Origin: Nitrospirota bacterium
GTDB lineage: Bacteria > Nitrospirota > Nitrospiria > Nitrospirales > Nitrospiraceae
Direction of reading: 5' to 3'
DNA length: 5,265 nt
Assembly: GCA_016201805.1 (NCBI GenBank)
Contig: JACQCB010000142.1
Location: 1-5,265, forward strand
Shown: positions 1 to 5,136 of the stretch, one piece after another
Layout: the number at the start of each line of letters is the position of its first letter
Position numbering within the stretch: the first letter of the stretch is position 1
Program-made: the position numbers and the translations under genes
Notes under the pieces: model-generated
Told to the model about the DNA's origin: nothing
Seen by the model: the letters and a program-made list of their open reading frames with translations, nothing else
Database searches by the model: none

Positions 1-28
1 TCCGTCTTTGCCCTCCTCGTTTTTCCGT

Positions 29-56
29 CATTCATCGTTCAGCATTCATCATTCAT
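29..56. repeat. Heptamer repeat array (CATTCAT type)
   Basis: Four consecutive 7-bp units are visible: CATTCAT (29-35), CGTTCAG (36-42, degenerate), CATTCAT (43-49) and CATTCAT (50-56), followed by a further degenerate unit CGTTTCC. The array ends about ten bases before the ribosome binding site of the first gene. The CATTCA core matches the CATTCAA units before the third TolC paralogue, so the two arrays belong to one repeat family within this window. The array can be read as protein only if translation began at position 8, which gives a low-complexity Ser/His/Phe stretch unlike a signal peptide; I therefore treat it as non-coding. Its function is unknown. Confidence 0.75.
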
Positions 57-65
57 CGTTTCCAC

Positions 66-73
66 GAAAGGAG
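66..73 (+). promoter_or_regulatory. Ribosome binding site deciding the start of TolC paralogue 1
   Basis: GAAAGGAG lies six bases before the ATG at 80. It favours this start over the in-frame ATG at 8, which would add 24 residues translated from the heptamer repeat. Confidence 0.85.
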
Positions 74-79
74 CCACCC

Positions 80-1558
80 ATGCCGGCCATCCTCTTCGTC
101 TGTCTGATGCTCCTCGTGGCAGGGCATCCGCATCTCCTGTTCGCCCAGCCTAACGACTCAGCCCGAGACTCCGCACCGCCATCCAGCACGGCCTCGGCCC
201 CGCCGCCATCCAAGTCTTCCCCCCCGCTCCTCAGCCTGAAAGATGCGATCGAGACAGGGCTGGCGGAACATCCGCTGATCGCGTACGCGCGCGCCACGTC
301 CAAAAGCGCGGCCGCCGAGACGAAACAGGCCAAGGGCAGGCGGTACCCCTGGCTCGAAGCGTCTGTGGCCGGGGGCACCGGCTCGATCCGCGTCTTGAGC
401 AGCGACGGTGCCAACGTCCATGCCGCCGGCGACCTGGGCTCCAGCTTTCGCAACCGAAGCGGATTTCATCAATATGGCGGCGGTCGCGGCTTCGCCTTGG
501 CCGGAGCCTTGCCCAAGTACAACCAGAACATGACGACGGGAGGATTGATCCTCAACCAGCTCATCACCGACTTCGGCACGACCGCCCACCGCATCCTGTC
601 CAGTCAGGCATCGGAAACGGCCACGGAGAAGGAGATTCTCACGAACAAGGCCCTGGTCATTCTGAACGTCCAGCAGGCCTACTTCACCTGCCTCATGCAG
701 CAGCGCCTCGTCGATATCGCCGCAGAAAATCTGGCGCAACGCACGCTCATGCGAGACCAAATCCAAACGCTGTACAAACACCAGCTCAAGTCGAAGCTGG
801 ATCTGGACCTCGTGACGGTCGAGGTCAGGAACGTCGAGATGACGTTGATCAAAGCGAAGAACGACCTGACGCAGAACTTCGCCGTCCTGAACAACGCCAT
901 GGGCATCGACGGACTGGACCGCTACAACCTGGAACAGATTGCGATTGCCAAGGTGCCGCCTCCGGCCGTGGCCGCGCTGGTGGAAGAAGGGCTCCGGGAC
1001 CGGCCCGAACTCCTGGGAGGGAAAGACAAGCTCCAAGCCAGCCAGGAGCTCCTCCAGGCGGTCAAGGCGCTCAACTTCGGAGAAATTTCTGGAGTGGGCA
1101 CCATCGGGATCACGAAATACGGGGACGTCCATGACAGCGGCATTCCCCAGGATGGGGTGGCGCCGGGCTTCGGAGTCACGGCCAGACTTCCGCTGTTCAC
1201 CGGGTTCAAAATCCAGAACCAGATCGTGGAAGCGGGGCACCGCCAAGGCGAGGCCGAGCAGGAGATCCAGAACCTCGCCAACGAAGTCGTTCTCCAGGTC
1301 ATCCGCGCAGCCCTCAGCCAGACCACCGCCGCCGAACAGATTACGCTGGAACAGGAACGAGTGGGCTTTGCCAAGGAGGCCGTGACTCTGGCCCAGGAGC
1401 GGTACAAACTGGGGCTTAGCTCGATCGTGGAAGTTGTCAGGGCCACCACCGCGCTCTTCGACGCGGAGTCCCGTCTGGCCGAAGCCAGATACGTCTACAA
1501 GAAAAGCCAGTCCCTGGTGGCCTATGCCTCAGGACAGGAATACCGGAAGTACCAGTGA
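80..1558 (+). CDS. TolC-family outer-membrane efflux protein, paralogue 1
   Basis: This is a 492-residue outer-membrane duct protein of the TolC/OEP family, which forms trimers that carry substrates from periplasmic adaptor-pump complexes across the outer membrane. Residues 1-22 form a signal peptide with a likely cut after FA; residues 23-50 are a Pro/Ser-rich linker. Two OEP repeats follow, roughly 51-285 and 305-488. Recognisable family features are the KALVIL helix (190-195), the first helical tip with SKLDLDL (238-244), RPELLG (308-313), PLFTG in the second hairpin (371-375) and the second tip RYKLGLSSIVEV (441-452), which aligns with the VGTRTIVDV region of E. coli TolC. The first hairpin region (89-166) carries a Gly-rich insertion and is 29 residues longer than in paralogue 2. 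No lipobox is seen. The start at 80 is chosen for its strong ribosome binding site and immediate signal peptide. It probably heads an operon with the two paralogues downstream. The substrate cannot be inferred. Confidence 0.9.
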   Translation: MPAILFVCLMLLVAGHPHLLFAQPNDSARDSAPPSSTASAPPPSKSSPPLLSLKDAIETGLAEHPLIAYARATSKSAAAETKQAKGRRYPWLEASVAGGTGSIRVLSSDGANVHAAGDLGSSFRNRSGFHQYGGGRGFALAGALPKYNQNMTTGGLILNQLITDFGTTAHRILSSQASETATEKEILTNKALVILNVQQAYFTCLMQQRLVDIAAENLAQRTLMRDQIQTLYKHQLKSKLDLDLVTVEVRNVEMTLIKAKNDLTQNFAVLNNAMGIDGLDRYNLEQIAIAKVPPPAVAALVEEGLRDRPELLGGKDKLQASQELLQAVKALNFGEISGVGTIGITKYGDVHDSGIPQDGVAPGFGVTARLPLFTGFKIQNQIVEAGHRQGEAEQEIQNLANEVVLQVIRAALSQTTAAEQITLEQERVGFAKEAVTLAQERYKLGLSSIVEVVRATTALFDAESRLAEARYVYKKSQSLVAYASGQEYRKYQ

Positions 1559-1592
1559 CGCGTGAAGCGTTGGACATGACGCGCAATTCTCA

Positions 1593-1600
1593 AGAGAGGA
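1593..1600 (+). promoter_or_regulatory. Ribosome binding site deciding the start of TolC paralogue 2
   Basis: AGAGAGGA lies five bases before tandem ATG codons at 1606 and 1609. It favours the 1606 start over an in-frame GTG at 1555, which overlaps the stop of the preceding gene as GTGA, and over an in-frame ATG at 1576. The longer forms would put about 17 polar residues before the signal peptide. Confidence 0.75.
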
Positions 1601-1605
1601 CGACG

Positions 1606-3003
1606 ATGATGCGATCACAGATCAGATGGCCCGGCATTCTGGCGATCGGGTTTTTGACATGTCTGTGGGCATATCTATGGGTTGGCGAAGGAGCCGCCGC
1701 CGATGGAACGCCGACAGGAGCGGCGCCGGCGGTCCCTCCGAAACTCTCCTGGGAAGAAGCGGTGAAAAATGGCGTTGCGCAACACCCGCTCATCCAAGCG
1801 GCCCAGCGTGGCGTACTCGAAACCGAAGCGGTGACCAAGCAAATCGCGGCCGTGAACTATCCGCAAGTCTCCGGCATCCTCGCCAATTCCCTCGGCAACA
1901 CCCGTGTCCTCTCTAATTTGGGCGTTTCCGGATCGTTGCCCAAGCCCACGAACTACATGACCGACCCTGGGGCCCGTGTGGATTTCTTGATCACCGACTT
2001 CGGGCGCACCGCCCACAAGGTCCTGGCGAGCAAGTCGCTCACGGCCTCGGCCGAGCAACAGGTGCTCACGAGCAAGGCCCTGGTGATTCTAAACGTGGAG
2101 CAGGCCTACCTCGCCTGCCTCAAACAGCAGACGCTGGTGGCGATCACGCGTGAGGTCCTGGCGGAACGGCGGCTGATCCGGGACCAGGCCGAATCCATGT
2201 ATCGCCATCAGTTACGCTCGAAGCTGGACCTGGACCTGGTGTCGGTTGAGGTGTCCAAGGCTGAGTTGGATTTCATCAAGGCCCAGAACGATCTCACGGC
2301 CGCCTTTGCCGCACTGAACGCAGCCATGGGCCGTCAGGGGGCGGTGCCGTACGTCCTGGACGATGTGCAGCCGTCGCTGTCCTCCGCGCCGCCCTTGGCC
2401 CCGTTGTTCAAGGAGGCCCTCGATCGGCGGCCGGAACTGCTCGGCAGCAAGGACCGGGGCCAAGCGGCGGAGGAGGCGCTCAAAGCAGCCCAGGCCTTGA
2501 ACTACGGCAGCATCACCGCCATCGGTGCGGCCGGCTATGGGTGGTGGGCCCGTCAGGAAGTCATCAGCGCGAAGGGCAATCCGAACAATCCTGGCGCGCA
2601 ACTTGGCTGGTGGGGAGCCGGTTTTTCTTCGACGACTCCCCTGTTCACCGGCTTCCGCATCGAGGCCGAGATCGAACAGGCCCAGGCGCTGACGGGCGAG
2701 GCTCGAGCGACCACGAAGACCATCGCCAATGATGTGGTCCTCCAAGTGGCCAGGGCCTATCTGAGCCGGCTCACGGCCGAGCAACAGATGAAGGTGGCGC
2801 AGGACCGGGTCGCCCAGGCCCGCGAAGCGCTCACGCTGGCGCGCGAGCGGTACAAGGCAAGCCTGGCCTCCATCCTGGACGTGACCACCGCCACGGCCGA
2901 CCTGTTGGCTGCCCAAACGGGTCTGGCCGAGGCCCAGTACGGCTATCTGGCCGGAGACTCAGCCCTGGCCTATGCGACCGGTTCCGAGTTCTCACGCTAC
3001 TGA
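1606..3003 (+). CDS. TolC-family outer-membrane efflux protein, paralogue 2
   Basis: This 465-residue protein is a second TolC/OEP-type outer-membrane duct. Residues 1-32 form a signal peptide (Arg/Lys-poor start, hydrophobic core ILAIGFLTCLWAYLW, AAA before the likely cut). OEP repeats follow at roughly 47-245 and 265-462. It shares KALVIL (157-162), SKLDLDL (205-211), RPELLG (275-280) and PLFTG (345-349) with its neighbours. Over the 25 residues starting at KALVIL, 18 match paralogue 1. The second helical tip reads RYKASLASILDV (415-426), so the Gly of the usual tip motif is replaced by Ser. The second hairpin has extra aromatic residues (YGWWAR and LGWWGAG). The start is 47 bases after the stop of paralogue 1, consistent with cotranscription. 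Both membrane hairpins and all helices appear complete, so I judge it functional. Its adaptor, pump and substrate are unknown. Confidence 0.9.
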   Translation: MMRSQIRWPGILAIGFLTCLWAYLWVGEGAAADGTPTGAAPAVPPKLSWEEAVKNGVAQHPLIQAAQRGVLETEAVTKQIAAVNYPQVSGILANSLGNTRVLSNLGVSGSLPKPTNYMTDPGARVDFLITDFGRTAHKVLASKSLTASAEQQVLTSKALVILNVEQAYLACLKQQTLVAITREVLAERRLIRDQAESMYRHQLRSKLDLDLVSVEVSKAELDFIKAQNDLTAAFAALNAAMGRQGAVPYVLDDVQPSLSSAPPLAPLFKEALDRRPELLGSKDRGQAAEEALKAAQALNYGSITAIGAAGYGWWARQEVISAKGNPNNPGAQLGWWGAGFSSTTPLFTGFRIEAEIEQAQALTGEARATTKTIANDVVLQVARAYLSRLTAEQQMKVAQDRVAQAREALTLARERYKASLASILDVTTATADLLAAQTGLAEAQYGYLAGDSALAYATGSEFSRY

Positions 3004-3005
3004 CC

Positions 3006-3033
3006 GTGAATTTTGAATTATGAATTTTGAGTT
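3006..3033. repeat. Heptamer repeat array, left arm (TTGAATT type)
   Basis: Four 7-bp units run without gaps: GTGAATT (3006-3012), TTGAATT (3013-3019), ATGAATT (3020-3026) and TTGAGTT (3027-3033). They begin two bases after the stop of TolC paralogue 2 and are far more AT-rich than the flanking genes. The unit is the reverse complement, with variation, of the CATTCAA units at 3055-3082. Confidence 0.8.
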
Positions 3034-3074
3034 TTAAATATGAGTCGAACCCACAACTCAACATTCAACATTCA
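3014..3074. other. Imperfect hairpin formed by opposed heptamer arrays
   Basis: Bases 3014-3033 pair with 3055-3074 at 17 of 20 positions by direct comparison; the loop is 3034-3054. The loop contains the ATG at 3040, the only plausible start of TolC paralogue 3. The stem is AT-rich and has no following T-run, so it does not look like an intrinsic terminator. If transcribed it could hide or present the start codon, or protect the mRNA of paralogue 2 from 3' decay; both are inferences. Confidence 0.5.
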
Positions 3075-3082
3075 ACATTCAA
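3055..3082. repeat. Heptamer repeat array, right arm (CATTCAA type)
   Basis: AACTCAA (3055-3061) is followed by three exact CATTCAA units (3062-3068, 3069-3075, 3076-3082). The array opposes the TTGAATT units at 3006-3033. If translation begins at 3040 it encodes part of a polar n-region, STFNIQHS, of TolC paralogue 3. Confidence 0.8.
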
Positions 3083-3318
3083 AACTGAAAGCAGCCATTC
3101 TGCTGGGCTGCTTGCTCGGCTTGGGAACGGCCAGTATGGCAGCCGACTTGAAACCGGCTGTGTCTGCGCCCAAGGAGTCCGGAGCTTTTCTCGGTTATAA
3201 GACCGCGATCCAGATCGGCCTCGAACAGCATCCCCTGGTGAAGAAATCGCAACAATCCGCCCTGGCTGCCGACGCAGTCACCCAGCAGGCCAAGGCCCAC
3301 TACTATCCGCAAATTGAC

Positions 3319-3335
3319 GCCTACCCGGCGTGATG
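3319..3335 (+). other. Frame break and TGATG stop-start overlap in TolC paralogue 3
   Basis: The upstream frame reads A-Y-P-A-stop with TGA at 3331-3333; the downstream frame reads L-P-G-V-M through the same bases. The aligned residues change frame at about 3324, where one base is shared between the upstream Tyr codon and the downstream Pro codon. The stop overlaps an ATG at 3333 as TGATG, preceded by GTG at 3330. No slippery run and no ribosome binding site is seen nearby. Confidence 0.75.
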
Positions 3336-4337
3336 GCGAACCAGTTGCTCTACGATTTCGGTCAGACCGCCCAGAAGGTCCTGGCCGAGCGGGCGAACAC
3401 GGCGGCGGCCGAGAAGGACATCCTGACTCACAAGGCCCTGGTCATCCTGACGGTGCAGCAGGCCTATCTCGACTGCCTCCGCCAGAAGCGCCTGGTGCAG
3501 ATCGCGGAAGAAACCGTGCGGGAGCGCGGTACGATCAGGGACCAGGTTGCAGCCCTCTACAAGCACCGGTTGAAGTCGAAGCTGGACCTGGACCTGATCT
3601 CCGTGGAACTGAGGAACGCCGAGGTCTTGATGGTTCAGGCCAAGAACAATCTCCGTGCCGCCTTCGCTACCCTGAAAAACGCCATGGGCGTGCGCGGGCC
3701 GGAGGACTACACACTCGAAGACGTGCCGGCCACTCTTTCACCGATCGACACGCTCGAACTCCTCACGCAGGAGGGTCTCTCGCAACGGCCCGAGCTGCTG
3801 GGGAGCGCGGACCGGATTCGCTCGGCGGAGGCGCAACTCAAATCGGCCCAGGCACTCTACCTGCCGACCATTTCAGCGGCCAGCATGGGCGGCGTGATCC
3901 ACTTCAGCGACGCGCCGACCAACCAAGACCCTGGCGCAACCCCCGGTTTTACCCAGCGCTGGTGGGGGGCTGCCGCCACGCTGTCCGTGCCCCTCTTCAC
4001 GGGGTATCTCATTGAGAACCGCGTCGCCGAGGCCAGGCAGCAACAATACAAGGAAGAACTCAAGAAGATGGACCTGGCTAACAAGGTGGCCTTGGAAGTG
4101 ACGGAGTCCTACCTGACCCTGCAGACCGCCAAGCAACAAACCAAGGTGGCGGAACAGGAAGTGGCCGCGGCGAGGGAGGCCCTCACCCTGGCCAAGGAGC
4201 GCTACCGCCTTGGCCTCTCCTCGATCATCGACGTCACGACGGCCACCACCGAGTTGGTCGCAGCGGAGGTCCGGCTCGCCGATACCAACTATGCCTACAA
4301 GGCCAGCGCGGTTGCCGTGGCCTACGCCACCGGCGCC

Positions 4338-4372
4338 GGGTACCAGCAGTTTTAGCCACCCCATCGGTACCC
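4338..4372. other. Inverted repeat across the stop of TolC paralogue 3
   Basis: GGGTACC (4338-4344) and GGTACCC (4366-4372) are perfect complements with a 21-base loop that contains the TAG stop. Each arm contains the palindrome GGTACC, so the match is less informative than seven independent pairs. No T-run follows, so it is not a typical terminator. Confidence 0.3.
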
Positions 4373-4411
4373 TGTCAAAGTTCCGTCGTCTTCCCTATCG
4401 CGTAAAATTTA

Positions 4412-4447
4412 CCGGTTCGTTACGTGTCGTTGACACGGGCGGAACGG
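4412..4447. other. Stem-loop upstream of the small membrane protein gene
   Basis: A perfect 6-bp stem CGTGTC (4423-4428) and GACACG (4432-4437) encloses a GTT loop. Outer bases CCG (4412-4414) with CGG (4445-4447) and TTC with GAA may extend it with bulges. It lies in the 159-base stretch between TolC paralogue 3 and the small gene. The TTGACA at 4430-4435 lies inside it and resembles a -35 box, but no good -10 box sits 16-18 bases further on; the best, CAATAT at 4456, is 20 bases away. Terminator, operator and promoter roles are all possible and none is shown. Confidence 0.3.
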
Positions 4448-4505
4448 CTATCGGGCAATATCACCATGCGTAATGGTCAATGTCTGGGTCTATTGCCTTG
4501 GAAGC

Positions 4506-4510
4506 GAGGT
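4506..4510 (+). promoter_or_regulatory. Ribosome binding site of the small membrane protein gene
   Basis: GAGGT, four bases before ATG 4515, favours this start over the in-frame ATG at 4473, which has no comparable site and lies in a small ACCAT/ATGGT inverted repeat (4463-4467, 4473-4477). Confidence 0.6.
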
Positions 4511-4514
4511 GGCT

Positions 4515-4691
4515 ATGCTGTCGAAGCTCTCCGGCCTGATGATGCTGTTCCTGATGGGGGCGGTTTTACTTGGTCCACTCATTTATGCGCTTGCCACCCT
4601 GTGTGGAATGAAGCACCGGCGTTTCTACCCCCTACTGCGTTTCAAGGAGCGAAGCGGCTGTGTGTCGATGCCGAAAGTGCACATCAACTAA
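4515..4691 (+). CDS. Small single-span membrane protein, unrecognised
   Basis: A 58-residue product starts at ATG 4515; an alternative start at 4473 would give 72 residues. Residues about 7-30 form one hydrophobic segment (GLMMLFLMGAVLLGPLIYAL at its core), followed by a basic patch MKHRRF and LLRFKER, which by the positive-inside rule suggests a cytoplasmic C-terminal tail. I do not recognise the family. Two cysteines (one at the end of the span, one in the tail) are visible. It ends 18 bases before the CBS gene and probably shares its transcript. Support for it being real comes from the ribosome binding site, the coherent membrane segment and tight spacing to the next gene. The short length leaves some doubt, and another frame is also open across much of this stretch. 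Confidence 0.6.
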   Translation: MLSKLSGLMMLFLMGAVLLGPLIYALATLCGMKHRRFYPLLRFKERSGCVSMPKVHIN

Positions 4692-4697
4692 ACATAC

Positions 4698-4704
4698 AAG
4701 GAGG
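4698..4704 (+). promoter_or_regulatory. Ribosome binding site of the CBS protein gene
   Basis: AAGGAGG, five bases before ATG 4710, is a near-perfect match to the anti-Shine-Dalgarno sequence and suggests efficient translation. Confidence 0.85.
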
Positions 4705-4709
4705 ATTAC

Positions 4710-5093
4710 ATGGTCACAGCCAAACAACTGATGAAGCAAGACCTGGCGAAGATGTCGCATATGGCGTCAGCCCTGGATGCAGCCAGAATCATGAAGGAAC
4801 GGAGGATCGGCAGCGTGTTTGTGGAGCAGAACGCGCGGATTGTCGGGATCGTCACGGAGACGGACATCGTGCGTGAGGTCGTGGGCGCCAGCTTGCCCTC
4901 CGATCTCATCCGGGTGAGGGACATCATGAGCAGTCCTGTCGTCGGGATCGATGAGCGTCGGCCGATCACCGAGGCCGCCGACCTCATGGAGCGTAGCGGA
5001 ACGCGCCACCTGGCCGTGCTCAAGTCAGGCGATATTGTCGGCGTTCTGTCGGTGCGGGATCTCTTGCACCCGGTCTCGATTGATGAATTCTGA
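4710..5093 (+). CDS. Stand-alone two-CBS-domain protein
   Basis: This 127-residue soluble, presumably cytoplasmic protein consists of little more than a CBS-domain pair. Domain 1 covers about residues 5-57 and domain 2 about 68-122. Each ends in the usual Gly-hydrophobic-x-Ser/Thr-x-x-Asp motif: GIVTETD at 46-52 and GVLSVRD at 111-117. In the family these Ser/Thr and Asp residues contact the ribose of adenine nucleotides, so AMP, ATP or S-adenosylmethionine binding is plausible but the ligand is not readable. The DIMSSPVV segment (71-78) is the typical start of the second domain. There is no fused enzyme or channel domain, so it would act as a regulator of another protein or as a ligand sensor. 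It lies 18 bases after the small membrane protein gene and 43 bases before the partial membrane protein gene, which makes either a possible partner by context only. Confidence 0.92.
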   Translation: MVTAKQLMKQDLAKMSHMASALDAARIMKERRIGSVFVEQNARIVGIVTETDIVREVVGASLPSDLIRVRDIMSSPVVGIDERRPITEAADLMERSGTRHLAVLKSGDIVGVLSVRDLLHPVSIDEF

Positions 5094-5122
5094 ACACAAG
5101 AAAAGCGTGCATCGAGCGTAAC

Positions 5123-5129
5123 AAAGGAG
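5123..5129 (+). promoter_or_regulatory. Ribosome binding site of the last, partial gene
   Basis: AAAGGAG, seven bases before ATG 5137, supports that codon as the start of a gene running off the window. Confidence 0.8.
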
Positions 5130-5136
5130 AGGCTGC

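Larger units (their letters stand above)
3040..4355 (+). pseudogene. TolC-family outer-membrane efflux protein, paralogue 3, frame-broken
   Basis: This is a third TolC/OEP homologue split between two frames. The first part (3040-3333, 97 residues) has a signal-peptide-like segment (KLKAAILLGCLLGLGTASMA), the first helix with EQHPLVKKSQQ, and YYPQIDAY before a stop. The second part (from about 3324, in frame with 4355) resumes at PGVMANQLLYDFG and continues through KALVIL, SKLDLDL, RPELLG, PLFTG and RYRLGLSSIIDV to a normal C-terminus. Compared with paralogue 2, about 29 residues of the first outer-membrane hairpin are absent and the frame is shifted, so no single intact product can be made. 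The 3' part alone (GTG 3330 or ATG 3333) would lack a signal peptide. The start at 3040 has no clear ribosome binding site, and its first codons are heptamer repeat. Genuine decay and a misassembly or indel error remain equally open. It lies 36 bases after paralogue 2. Confidence 0.8.

Noticed and set aside
8..79. 24-residue N-terminal extension of TolC paralogue 1 from ATG 8
   Set aside because: It is a translation of the heptamer array and would place a polar stretch before a good signal peptide; the ribosome binding site fits ATG 80.
158..1246. Long open frame on the - strand inside TolC paralogue 1
   Set aside because: It lies opposite an intact gene with clear domain motifs, its product is Arg/Gly/His-rich without recognisable motifs, and it is a typical GC-rich antisense shadow.
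1556..1583. Direct repeat TGACGCG at 1556-1562 and 1577-1583
   Set aside because: Seven bases twice in GC-rich DNA is within chance, and no further structure was seen.
3006..3082. CRISPR array
   Set aside because: The units are contiguous 7-mers without spacers, so this is a simple phased repeat.
3100..3111. Possible lipobox LLGC in TolC paralogue 3, suggesting a lipoprotein like NodT-type ducts
   Set aside because: Only about five hydrophobic residues precede the Cys, too few for a lipoprotein signal; a longer hydrophobic core and an Ala-x-Ala-like cut (SMAA) follow. The sister proteins have no lipobox.
3314..4015. 233-residue open frame overlapping TolC paralogue 3
   Set aside because: It is in a different frame from the TolC motifs and its product is Arg/Gly/Pro-rich with no domain, as expected for a shadow of GC-rich coding DNA.
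4338..4372. Intrinsic terminator after TolC paralogue 3
   Set aside because: The stem has a 21-base loop, self-palindromic arms and no T-run.
4424..4876. 150-residue open frame overlapping the small membrane protein and the CBS gene
   Set aside because: It crosses two better-supported genes, lacks a ribosome binding site, and shows no motif.
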